64,000 bases of DNA from Eubacteriaceae bacterium. GTDB taxonomy: Bacteria; Bacillota; Clostridia; Lachnospirales; Lachnospiraceae. The stretch lies in NCBI GenBank assembly GCA_910574015.1, contig CAJSYQ010000012.1:1-64000 (forward strand), given 5' to 3'. The notes under the pieces were generated by a model. That model was given only the letters and a program-made list of their open reading frames with translations. It had not been told where the DNA came from and searched no databases. A program made the translations under genes and the position numbers. Every line of letters begins with the position of its first letter. Positions within the stretch are counted from its first letter, which is position 1. Shown piece after piece: positions 1 to 8,065 of this stretch.

Positions 1-260
1 TTATTATTGAGATAATCGACAAGGTCAGTAATCATGGGGAAGCCTTCACATTTCATGACAATGAAGGCACAAATCATGGCGTGGTTGGAAAAACCTTTAC
101 GTCCCGTTTTTGGGTATTCCTGAACGAAAGACAGATCAAGATTCAGGAAAAGGGAATCATAAAATTTAGCAACAGGTTGAGAGGTAAAAAGACGGATGTC
201 TTGAATGATTTGTTGACGGTAGATAGCAATCAGCTCCTTTCGGTGAATTTGTTTTGGCAA
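1..260 (-). pseudogene. IS transposase, N-terminal part (partial at window edge)
   Basis: On the minus strand an uninterrupted frame of 86 codons runs from about 260 to the window edge. It contains GRKGFSNHAMICAFIVMKCE followed by a LVDYLNN stretch, which I recognise as the N-terminal, pre-catalytic region of an IS4/IS5-type DDE transposase of Firmicutes. The catalytic part lies outside the window, so I cannot tell whether the gene is intact. The start is unclear: a TATAAT-like box (265-270, minus) sits just upstream, a good GAAAGGAG lies inside the frame, and no ATG follows it at normal spacing. The gene faces away from the truncated surface protein at 275 and probably marks the event that truncated it. 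Family assignment is from motif memory only. Confidence 0.55.
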
Positions 261-274
261 CTTAATTATACCAT

Positions 275-1369
275 TTGGAGCTGGTTGTTACTATAAATAC
301 AGAACCAAAGGTTCTGGGAACTAAAGGTTCTGGGAGTGATAAAAGAGGTTGCCATGCCTCGCAAATCCGCATAAATACTGAATGTGTGGAGTTTTGCTCA
401 TGGCTATGGAAGGAAGTAAAGGGAGCCGATGGATATGAGATATTTCGATATAATAAAGGAAATAAATTTGTAAAGGTAGCGGCAGTCAAGCAAGGTGTGG
501 CTATGTGGAAGAGTGGGAAGACTTTATATAATCAAACCTTTAAGATTCGAGCCTATAAGAAAAGGGGGAAAAAGAGAAGCTACAGTATATTAAGCTATGA
601 AGTTAGTGCTATTCCGTATAAAAAGAAGGCAAAAAAAGTCAATGCCGGAAGGGTAAAAATTAATATTAAGCAAGGATATCGAGTTCGGTTGTCAGTATAT
701 GAGAGTAAAAAGATGACGGCAAAGATTAAAGTGAGCAAATTTGCTGGAAATAAAAAGGCTAAGATCTATGATACAGCCATCCGGTGGTGTTCATCAAATG
801 AAAAGGTGGTTAAAGTGGATGGGGAAGGAAATATAAAGGCGCAGGGGAAAACGGGAAAATGCAAGATATATGCACGTGCTCATAATGGGAACTGTGACTG
901 GTTCTGGGTAGAGGTAATAAATTATGCCAGACCAGAAGAGTTTGATGGTCTAAAGGACATGCAGATGGATATGGCAATTCTGATTCAACAGCACGGATCA
1001 GAGCTGCGTGATATAGCGGAATATTTTGAAAAGAATAAGGCGATTCATTACAATGAAAGTCAGGCAATGCTTTTTCAGCTAGATTCAGAAAGAAAATGTG
1101 TAGAGGGTGAGATAATTAATGGGGAAATAGAAACTAAGGGGATTGAAGGGAAATTATATTCAGTTATGGAAGCCTACCCAGGTGTGATGCAAATTTATGT
1201 GACCAATTTTGGTGTACATTTCATATTGGAAGGAAATAATTCAGCATATGTCGAATTGGTATTTCTATTTGAAGGAAGAAATGAGAAGGAGAATGGAATG
1301 AAAGAGTCTAATGATCTTTTTCAAACAGCGCCCCGTTGGATTTATCATTACAGTAGGGCAGGAATGTAA
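275..1369 (+). pseudogene. 5'-truncated Fn3/Big_2-type surface protein
   Basis: The frame encodes up to 364 residues with no signal peptide, and its first ATG lies in the IS junction, so this is probably the 3' end of a longer secreted protein gene. What remains is a fibronectin-III-like segment typical of clostridial surface proteins (WKEVKGADGYEIFRY, about residues 46-60, ending near 115). It is followed by a bacterial Ig-like (Big_2) segment with WCSSNEKVVKVDGEGNIKA at about 170-190. The C-terminal 130 residues match nothing I recognise. A strong terminator follows at 1392. No convincing ribosome site precedes the first ATG. Calling it a pseudogene is inference from the missing N-terminus; a short cytoplasmic product is formally possible. 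Confidence 0.6.
300..335. repeat. Perfect 7-bp palindrome overlapping a 13-bp tandem repeat at the IS/gene junction
   Basis: CAGAACC and GGTTCTG form a perfect inverted repeat around AAA (300-316). The 13-mer AAAGGTTCTGGGA occurs twice in tandem (307-319 and 323-335). It lies between the IS transposase start and the truncated surface-protein gene and may be the IS terminus or an insertion scar. I could not see the partner IS end because it is outside the window. Confidence 0.5.
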
Positions 1370-1391
1370 AAGAAGAATAGAAATATATTAT

Positions 1392-1438
1392 AAAACACAA
1401 AACGGTACTAAAAAACTTATAGTGCCGTTTTGTGTTTT
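1392..1438 (+). terminator. Rho-independent terminator after the truncated surface protein
   Basis: Arms AAAACACAAAACGGTACT (1392-1409) and AGTGCCGTTTTGTGTTTT (1421-1438) pair over 18 bp with a single G-T. The A-rich start and T-rich end make it bidirectional in form. Confidence 0.85.
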
Positions 1439-1557
1439 ATTACAATAAATATTAAATTTCTATAAATTTTGTAGGGTTTTGTATATTTTTGGTGTTTCTA
1501 TTGGGGAAGGGGAAATATTGCCCTTGAATATCATCCGTAAAACAGGAGGTAGAACCA

Positions 1558-2289
1558 ATGATAGGAATTGCCATATTTGAAGATGACGTGCAAGATGCGC
1601 TGGAATTGAAAGAATACCTGCAAAATTTTCTAGAAAATTTAAATCAAACATATTATATTCATCTGTTTCGTTCCAGAGAAAATTCTAATGATTCCATAAA
1701 ATTATATGGCAGATATGATGTTATTTTTGTCGCTGTCAGTTCGCAGGATTCAGATGGAATGTCTCTGGCAAGGACCATCAGGAAGAAGGCAGAGGACAGT
1801 ATACTCATACTTGTTTCTGATTCTGCAAAATATGTTTTGGATGGATACAAGGTGGAGGCATTACGTTATCTGATTAAAAATGAGGGCCTGTTTGATAAAG
1901 AACTGGAGGAGACTATGTGGGCCGCTATACGAAAAATGCACAGAAGTCCGGAAATTAAAGAATTCCGTTTTCTGGAGGAGATAAAAAGTATCTCTCTAAA
2001 TAGTATCATTTATCTGGAGAGCAACGGTCATAAGCTGATCTTCTATATATGGGAGAATGAACTTAGGAAATATACAATGTATGGAGTATTGAAAGATTTG
2101 ACGGAAGAAGTACTGGGCGGCAGTTTTATAAAAATACATAAAAGCTATTCCATAAATATGTTTCACATTATAAAATTGTGCAGATACCAGGTGACTTTGC
2201 TGAATGGTGTAACACTGCCTGTTTCTAAAAATAGATATAATGAGATAGAAGGGGTGTACAAAAACTATAGGAGCAGTGATTTTTTATAA
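1558..2289 (+). CDS. LytTR-family response regulator with degenerate receiver
   Basis: A 243-residue protein with an N-terminal receiver-like domain (about 1-120) and a C-terminal LytTR DNA-binding domain (about 135-240; IYLESNGHKLIFY and KIHKSYSINM motifs). The acidic pair E8/D9/D10 is present. The usual phospho-acceptor Asp is alanine: the segment YDVIFVAVSSQDSDGM has Ala59 where AgrA/LytR-like proteins have Asp. It is therefore probably not switched by ordinary phosphorylation. An AGGAGGT ribosome site precedes ATG 1558 and no histidine kinase is adjacent. It lies directly upstream of the tyrosine recombinase, so control of the recombinase or the neighbouring inverted-repeat cassette is a reasonable but untested guess. 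Family assignment is firm; target genes are unknown. Confidence 0.85.
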   Translation: MIGIAIFEDDVQDALELKEYLQNFLENLNQTYYIHLFRSRENSNDSIKLYGRYDVIFVAVSSQDSDGMSLARTIRKKAEDSILILVSDSAKYVLDGYKVEALRYLIKNEGLFDKELEETMWAAIRKMHRSPEIKEFRFLEEIKSISLNSIIYLESNGHKLIFYIWENELRKYTMYGVLKDLTEEVLGGSFIKIHKSYSINMFHIIKLCRYQVTLLNGVTLPVSKNRYNEIEGVYKNYRSSDFL

Positions 2290-2444
2290 AAAATAATGAT
2301 GATTTATTGTTATTACTCAATAAAAATGTGGGAATTCCCGATTATGCATTATTTTTTTCTTATATGCCATACCTATTGCAAAAGGTGTCGATTTGCGCTA
2401 TTCTAAATAAAAAAATTATCTTTTGTAATTTCTTGTGATAAAAA

Positions 2445-2474
2445 TTGACTTTGAAGATTTGTTCATTCTATGTT
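2445..2474 (+). promoter_or_regulatory. Candidate sigma-A promoter of the tyrosine recombinase
   Basis: TTGACT (2445-2450), 18-bp spacer, TATGTT (2469-2474), about 30 bp upstream of the recombinase ATG. The surrounding 2290-2506 gap is AT-rich and holds nothing else I can identify. Confidence 0.5.
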
Positions 2475-2506
2475 ATCCTTTATCAAAAAGGTGAGGTATT
2501 ACGCAT

Positions 2507-3424
2507 ATGATACGTGAGCAGATTAGAGACTATTTATTTTATTGCAGGGAACAGCGAAGACTGGATGTAAAGACGGTTAGAGCATATAGTGTAGATTTGG
2601 CACAGTTTCAGAATTTTTTGGCTGATAAGGCAGAGGAACTCTCAAAAGAAGTGTTGAATACATATATTATTTATCTGCACCAAAGTTTTAAGCAGAAAAC
2701 GGTGAAGCGCAAGATAGCAGTATTGAAAGCATTTTTTGCCTATCTGGAGAGGGAAGAGATAATAGATTGGAATCCCATGAGGCAGATTAGAACGCAGTTC
2801 CGTCAGGAAAAAGTTTTACCAAGAACAATTCCTGCTGAGATGATTGAAAAACTGCTTGGTTATATGTACAACATACAGGCAGATTCTGATACTACCCAAA
2901 ATCAGAAAATGATGATCACCAGAGATATTGCCATAATTGAATTACTGTTTGCTACCGGTCTCAGAATATCGGAACTATGTACTCTGGAAAAAGATAGGTT
3001 TAATCTGAGGGATGGTGTTTTATGCATTCGGGGGAAAGGTGCAAAAGAACGGTATCTACAGATTGGGAATCCGATGGTACTGAGCCAACTGGATAGGTAT
3101 AGCACTCTCTGGAAAAGTGTGATGGAAAAGGATAGATATTTTTTCTATAACCGGAGCGGTGGGCGTTATTCCGAACAATCTGCCCGGCGAATGATAAAGA
3201 AGTATGTGGAGCGGGCATCCATAGATATGCATATTACACCACATATGTTCCGGCATTCTTTCGCAACACTTCTTTTAGAAGAAGATGTGGATATCCGGTA
3301 TATACAAAAAATGCTGGGACACTCATCTATTGTGACAACACAGATTTATACAGAAGTTGCCTGTAAAAAACAGATGGAGATTTTAAAAACAAAACATCCC
3401 AGAAACCGGATGCTGATAGGGTAG
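2507..3424 (+). CDS. Tyrosine recombinase (XerC/XerD-like site-specific recombinase)
   Basis: A 305-residue lambda-integrase-family enzyme that cuts and rejoins DNA through a 3'-phosphotyrosine. An N-terminal SAM-like core-binding domain (about 1-95) precedes the catalytic domain. The active-site set is complete: Arg in ATGLRISEL, Lys in GKGAKER, His-x-x-Arg in HMFRHSFATLLLE, His in MLGHSS and the nucleophile Tyr in TTQIYTEV. Length is normal for XerC/D and for invertases that flip capsule or surface-protein promoters. The stop codon (3422-3424) lies 1 bp before the left copy of a perfect 70-bp inverted repeat whose partner is 5.9 kb away. This position strongly suggests the repeats are its substrate. 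It is not housekeeping XerC/D by context. The substrate claim is inference. Confidence 0.92.
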   Translation: MIREQIRDYLFYCREQRRLDVKTVRAYSVDLAQFQNFLADKAEELSKEVLNTYIIYLHQSFKQKTVKRKIAVLKAFFAYLEREEIIDWNPMRQIRTQFRQEKVLPRTIPAEMIEKLLGYMYNIQADSDTTQNQKMMITRDIAIIELLFATGLRISELCTLEKDRFNLRDGVLCIRGKGAKERYLQIGNPMVLSQLDRYSTLWKSVMEKDRYFFYNRSGGRYSEQSARRMIKKYVERASIDMHITPHMFRHSFATLLLEEDVDIRYIQKMLGHSSIVTTQIYTEVACKKQMEILKTKHPRNRMLIG

Positions 3425-3425
3425 G

Positions 3426-3495
3426 GGGATGGGACGGATAACATTTTATTATCTATCAGTTTTGACAGAATTGACGAATAATTTAGATTTATCCG
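3426..3495 (+). repeat. Left copy of perfect 70-bp inverted repeat (putative recombination site, with promoter)
   Basis: These 70 bp are identical to the reverse complement of 9386-9455. The repeat begins GGGATGGGACGGATAACATT and ends ATTTAGATTTATCCG, so it carries CGGATAA near one end and TTATCCG at the other. It contains TTGACA (3462-3467), a 16-bp spacer and TAGATT (3484-3489), a plausible promoter reading into the cassette. No target-site duplication flanks the pair (GTAGG on the left, AAAAA on the right). Confidence 0.9.
3462..3489 (+). promoter_or_regulatory. Candidate promoter inside the left repeat, reading into the cassette
   Basis: TTGACA-16 bp-TAGATT lies wholly inside the repeated sequence. 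The same promoter therefore exists at 9392-9419 on the minus strand, and each copy points inward at the nearest cassette gene. Confidence 0.4.
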
Positions 3496-3558
3496 ATAAA
3501 TAATATAGCAGATATATTTTATGTTGTTATAAATAATGCATTATTGGAGGGAGATACT

Positions 3559-4152
3559 ATGGCTATTGCAGGTGAAAATATTTCTAAATTTACATATATA
3601 AGTTTTGATGATGATCCTGCCTTATCAATACAAAATTATTTGTCAACAAAATTGATAGAAACAGAATCAAAACACGTTGCTTTTTTTAATAATAAGACTA
3701 AAATTTTATTCGAATTATCAAAGAAAGTAAAATATAATAATACAATTCTAGGCATTCATCGAAATGCTACAATTCAAAATGAATATTTTCGCATAAAAAA
3801 TATGAGCGAATCTACTTGTTTTAGGGCAGTTAGGTTTGTTATAACAAGAGATAATCGTATATGGTCTGACAATACGCATTGGACATTAGCCTACATACTT
3901 AAATATGGCATGGATGTAACCATTATGAATATTCCAATGTATATAATAGATTTTCGTCAAGACGTCCCAATAGTATTTGATAAAGACGGCACTGTATTTG
4001 ATAGTTTATTAGATATTAAGAGTGCCATTGCATCAGCCCAAAGGATTCAGAAACGTTTAGATAGGGGATGGCGCCCATGCAACTTATCTTATAAAATTAT
4101 TGACTTAAATAATGATATTTGTGAATTACTTACGGAGAGAGGAAATTTGTAA
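3559..4152 (+). CDS. Unknown protein, first gene of the inverted-repeat cassette
   Basis: I do not recognise this 197-residue protein with confidence. It has no signal peptide or membrane segment. A central stretch, RFVITRDNRIWSDNTHWTLA followed by YIID, loosely resembles the 'DGRIxxDGxHR...VPVYxxD' pattern of the ParB/sulfiredoxin fold, which includes nucleases and free-serine kinases; this is a weak visual match. ATG 3559 is chosen because GGAGG (3546-3550) precedes it by 8 bp; a TTG at 3544 lies over that site. The stop codon overlaps the ATG of the STAND gene by 1 bp, so the two are translationally coupled and probably act together. Codons are much more AT-rich than in the genes after 9.5 kb, consistent with transfer. 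Confidence 0.75.
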   Translation: MAIAGENISKFTYISFDDDPALSIQNYLSTKLIETESKHVAFFNNKTKILFELSKKVKYNNTILGIHRNATIQNEYFRIKNMSESTCFRAVRFVITRDNRIWSDNTHWTLAYILKYGMDVTIMNIPMYIIDFRQDVPIVFDKDGTVFDSLLDIKSAIASAQRIQKRLDRGWRPCNLSYKIIDLNNDICELLTERGNL

Positions 4153-6536
4153 TGTCCAAGGTTAAAATAAATAATTTAAAACACATAGAAAGAGATGAAG
4201 AAAAAGAGATATTTGATTATATTTCGGAGCATAGTAGGCAAATGCATGTAGCTCTTTTCGGAATGTCTGGTGTAGGAAAAACAGAGATTTCATTATCAAC
4301 ATTAAACACTCTTATTAATGGAGATTTGTACAGTGGATATACAATGTTACATTATGATGCCACACAAATCCCGGAAAATTGTACAAATGATTTGTTTTAC
4401 AGTTCACTTACATATAAATTAATGCAAAAGTCGAATTCAAATGATATTGATTTAACACGTATAACCAAAGGAAATACTTTTCTCTCATATTTAGAAAAAA
4501 GTTCTTATAGAGAGGAGGTTAAGTCTAATGCTAAAAAGGCATTGATTGCTTCATTGTCGCTATTACCAACTATAGGTCACGTAATTTATGAACTTTTGAA
4601 TGTTTCAGATGACAATACTAATCAGAATTATCAAACTATACAATATGTGTTTAGGGAATACATTAATTATTTAAGTAACACTACGGGTATAATTGTATTC
4701 ATTGACAATATTCAACGTATACCCTTAGATGTTATTTCTGCTTTTTATGAAATAATACGTCAAACAGAAGGAAATATAATTCTTTTTACATCTTATACAT
4801 TGGAACAAAATAGCCTCTTAACAAAGAAACTAGTGGCAGAATACAGTTTACATAAGGATAATCTCCCTTTATTCATAGAAAATGTTACGTCAGAACTATT
4901 TGATAGATTATGTGAAGAAAATTTAGATTCCCAATTATATTATGGCGTGCATCAAAGACTGCAATATTTTTATACATTAGTTCAATATGGCAACATGCGA
5001 GAAATAGATGAATTGATTTTTCAAATCAACCAAAATGGTCTTGACAACCTTACAGACACTCCCACCTTGATAGGAATCAAAGCTTTAGATGAAATAAAAA
5101 AAGATATTATTGATTTAACTGCTTTATTTCCAGAAGGTATTAAGCTTTCATTTATAAAACGCATTTTAAAGTATAATGAAGGGTGTACTGAAGCACAATT
5201 TAAACAAAGCATATCAAACCTATGTAAAATGAATTATATTCTTATTGGTGATAACGATACTTTGAAAGTACAACATGAAAAAATCATGCAGGCTAGTAGA
5301 CAAAATTTAGAAGTAACATCCGAAGAAGAACGTTTTGTCGAATTACTGCATTCGTGTAAAAGGGTTTTTGAGGATGCTATTTATGAAACTTCAGATAATA
5401 GCGAATTTGTATTTTGCGTAAATGGTTTGATAGAATTAGAAAAAGAATTTAGTTTAGTGAGACATTTAGGTATATTGGAAAAATATATCAATATCCTACA
5501 TACTAATTTTAGATATTTTCAAATATGTCAATTATATAATAAATTATCTGAAACACCATCATATGGAAACCAAATAGTAATATTGTTTCCGATACGTTCT
5601 ATTACTCAAATACTAGACTCCTTTCAAAAGACAAGCAATTTTGATGAAGGTTTAAAAATAAGCAAAGAACTTTCGAATTACTATAATATGGATTTATACA
5701 AGGCAAAATTTTTACTGCAATCTTATCATTATAAAGATGCACTAAATGTTTTAAATAATCGATTAAGCAATTATGAAAGCTGGAGCATATATTTAAATGC
5801 CATGCAACATTTACGCAAAGATAATGAAGTACGAAATTATGTAGAAAAACTTATTAATGAAAATTCCAATTATGAAGATGAGGAATTTTACTATATTATT
5901 TTAAGAAATACTGGACATCTTTTTAGTTTTCAAACTGCATATAAAAATATTAGTAAATCTTTAGAATACTTTAAGAATATTAACAACTCCTTCGTTGAAT
6001 CAACATGTTTAAATAATATTGGTATTTTATACTTATATAAAGGGGTAGAATCTTCGAATATACAAACTGCTAAAAGATATTTTAAAAAGGCTAAAAAAAT
6101 TATGCACCAATTAAAATCAAACGAAGAATATCAATCAATAATAAATATAGGTGTCAGTTATTTTTGTGAGAAAGATTATAATATGGCATTAGAATATTTT
6201 ACAAATGCAGCCCCAATTGTGCCTAAAAGTCTGACGTTTGACTGCATAAAATTGAAATGCAATATTTTGGTTTGTCAATATATAATTGGAAGCAATTCTT
6301 TGGATAATATTAGAGGAGAATTATTATCATTATATTCGGAAGCAGAGGAATTGCCAGATCCTTGGATTCGTCTTCTATATAAATATAACCTAGGTATTTT
6401 GCGAAAAAGCAAAAAAAATTACATTGAAAGTTTAGAAAAGGAATATCCTGGTGAGATGAGTGCTTATGGGTTGATTGTTCCAAATACAGATTTTGGAGAT
6501 TTTATGCTTGGGGTATCTCCACATTGGAGATATTAG
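4152..6536 (+). CDS. STAND-type P-loop NTPase with C-terminal TPR-like repeats
   Basis: A 794-residue cytoplasmic protein. The P-loop is GMSGVGKTE (residues 37-45) and a Walker B-like strand GIIVFIDN ends at Asp185. A winged-helix-like region follows (about 310-400). The C-terminal half is helical with tandem TPR-like units, for example SLEYFKNINNSFVESTCLNN at about 620-640 and further units to 760. This NTPase-then-repeat order is that of STAND proteins: AP-ATPases/NLRs, MalT-type regulators and Avs-type phage-defence sensors, where the repeats sense a ligand and the NTPase oligomerises. No effector domain is visible at either end, so the partner genes may supply the activity. It starts 1 bp inside the stop codon of the upstream gene. 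AT-rich composition suggests recent acquisition. Defence or regulation is inference. Confidence 0.8.
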   Translation: MSKVKINNLKHIERDEEKEIFDYISEHSRQMHVALFGMSGVGKTEISLSTLNTLINGDLYSGYTMLHYDATQIPENCTNDLFYSSLTYKLMQKSNSNDIDLTRITKGNTFLSYLEKSSYREEVKSNAKKALIASLSLLPTIGHVIYELLNVSDDNTNQNYQTIQYVFREYINYLSNTTGIIVFIDNIQRIPLDVISAFYEIIRQTEGNIILFTSYTLEQNSLLTKKLVAEYSLHKDNLPLFIENVTSELFDRLCEENLDSQLYYGVHQRLQYFYTLVQYGNMREIDELIFQINQNGLDNLTDTPTLIGIKALDEIKKDIIDLTALFPEGIKLSFIKRILKYNEGCTEAQFKQSISNLCKMNYILIGDNDTLKVQHEKIMQASRQNLEVTSEEERFVELLHSCKRVFEDAIYETSDNSEFVFCVNGLIELEKEFSLVRHLGILEKYINILHTNFRYFQICQLYNKLSETPSYGNQIVILFPIRSITQILDSFQKTSNFDEGLKISKELSNYYNMDLYKAKFLLQSYHYKDALNVLNNRLSNYESWSIYLNAMQHLRKDNEVRNYVEKLINENSNYEDEEFYYIILRNTGHLFSFQTAYKNISKSLEYFKNINNSFVESTCLNNIGILYLYKGVESSNIQTAKRYFKKAKKIMHQLKSNEEYQSIINIGVSYFCEKDYNMALEYFTNAAPIVPKSLTFDCIKLKCNILVCQYIIGSNSLDNIRGELLSLYSEAEELPDPWIRLLYKYNLGILRKSKKNYIESLEKEYPGEMSAYGLIVPNTDFGDFMLGVSPHWRY

Positions 6537-6562
6537 ATACGCGGACTATCAAATATATTATG

Positions 6563-6570
6563 TGATAGTC
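6563..6570. repeat. 8-bp target-site duplication, left copy
   Basis: TGATAGTC at 6563-6570 is repeated directly at 8050-8057, immediately outside the two IS ends. An 8-bp duplication fits the IS256 family. Confidence 0.8.
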
Positions 6571-8049
6571 GAGTGGGGGATTTTTTCTGTAAAGTAAAGA
6601 AATCACTGGTCTTCTGTGATAAAATAAAAATCATAGGAGGCCTTTTATTATGGCAAGAGAAAAGAAAAATGTACACAAAGTTGAAATGACAGAAGGAAAA
6701 CGCAACATCATCCAAATGCTCCTGCAGGAATACGATATCGAGTCCGCCCAGGACATTCAGGACGCTTTAAAAGACCTGCTCGCTGGAACTATCAAAGAAA
6801 TGATGGAAGCAGAAATGGAGGACCATCTTGGCTATGGTAAGTCTCAGCGTTCCGACAATGATGACTACCGGAATGGCTACAAAAACAAACAGGTCAACAG
6901 CAGCTATGGAAGCATGGAAATTGCTGTGCCACAAGACCGTAATTGTACATTTGAGCCGCAGGTAGTGAAAAAGCGGCAAAGGATATTTCCGATATTGACC
7001 AGAAAATCATCTCCATGTACGCAAAGGGCATGACCACACGGCAGATTTCAGAAACATTAGACGATATCTATGGTTTTGAAGCATCCGAAGGCTTCATCTC
7101 TGATGTGACAGACAAGCTCATGCCGCAGATTGAAGACTGGCAGGACCGCCCTCTCTCAGAAGTTTATCCCGTGCTCTACATAGATGCCATCCACTACTCT
7201 GTGCGTGACAACGGCGTGATCCGTAAACTTGCTGCTTACGTTATTCTGGGCATCAGCCAGGACGGATACAAAGAAGTCCTGACCATTGAGATCGGGGAAA
7301 ATGAAAGTGCAAAATACTGGCTCTCCATTCTGAATGGATTAAAAAACAGAGGAGTAAAAGACATTCTGATCATTTGTGCGGACGGGCTGACCGGAATAAA
7401 AGAAGCGATCGCAGCAGCATATCCCCAGACAGAATACCAGAGGTGTATCGTCCACCAGGTACGGAATACAATGAAATATGTGGCTGACAAAGACAGAAAA
7501 CCCTTCGCGGCAGACCTGAAAACGATCTATCAGTCACCGACAGAAGAAAAGGCACTGGAGGCATTAGAACGGGTAATAGAAAAATGGAGTACAAAATATC
7601 CAAATTCCATGAAGAGCTGGAAACAGAACTGGGATGCCATATCCCCCATCTTCAAATTTTCAAGCAATGTACGGAAGGTCATTTATACCACAAACGCAAT
7701 CGAAAGCCTGAATGCGACTTACCGAAAGTTAAACCGTCAGAGAAGTGTATTTCCGAGCGATACGGCTCTGTTAAAGGCACTGTATCTGTCCACTTTTGAG
7801 GCGACCAAGAAATGGACCATGCCGCTCAGGAACTGGGGGCAGGTCTATGGGGAATTAAGCATTATGTATGAAGGACGGCTGCCTGAATAAATTCTAAAAA
7901 AGCCAGATTAACAGGCGGAATTTTCCGCCTGCTCTTGACATGCCCCAGCATGTACTGGTATAAATAAAGCAGGTGCCGAAACCCTGGCAAAGAGATTTCA
8001 GCACCAAAATTATCATAGAAGATTAGTATTTACAGACTTTTCTTCACTC
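6571..8049 (+). mobile_element. IS256-family insertion sequence (1479 bp)
   Basis: Both ends begin GAGTG and share CTGTAAA a few bases in: GAGTGGGGGATTTTTTCTGT on the left, GAGTGAAGAAAAGTCTGTAA on the right when reverse-complemented. A second matching block (GTCTTCTGTGAT and ATCTTCTATGAT) lies further inside. The element is bounded by a perfect 8-bp duplication and carries one frameshifted mutator-type transposase. It sits inside the terminator separating the two convergent cassette genes and interrupts neither. Confidence 0.85.
6650..7890 (+). pseudogene. IS256-family (mutator-type) transposase, frameshifted
   Basis: The first frame (6650-7033) gives the N-terminal region (MEAEMEDHLGYGKSQRSDND, NSSYGSMEIAVPQDRN). 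The second (7015-7890) gives the catalytic region (VYPVLYIDAIHYSVRDNGV, IICADGLTGIKEAI, TTNAIESLNATYRKLNRQR). Together they make a normal-length transposase of about 410 residues. The frames join at 6977-6981, where CAAAGG appears to have lost one A from CAA-AAG-GAT: restoring it continues the expected family sequence (KDISDIDQKI). No slippery heptamer is present and this family does not normally use frameshifting, so I read it as inactivation. GGAGG precedes the ATG. Confidence 0.9.
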
Positions 8050-8065
8050 TGATAGTCCACGCAAT

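Larger units (their letters stand above)
6541..8062. terminator. Bidirectional terminator split by an IS element
   Basis: Left arm GCGGACTATCA (6541-6551) and right arm TGATAGTCCACGC (8050-8062) pair once the IS and one target-site copy are removed. This restores a hairpin between the convergent STAND and SHMT-like genes. Part of the right arm (TGATAGTC) was duplicated by the insertion, so a shortened hairpin (6544-6551 with 6563-6570) still exists on the STAND side. Confidence 0.6.

Noticed and set aside
6977-6981. Programmed frameshift in the IS256 transposase
   Set aside because: No X-XXY-YYZ slippery site and the family does not use frameshifting; a one-base deletion restores the expected sequence.
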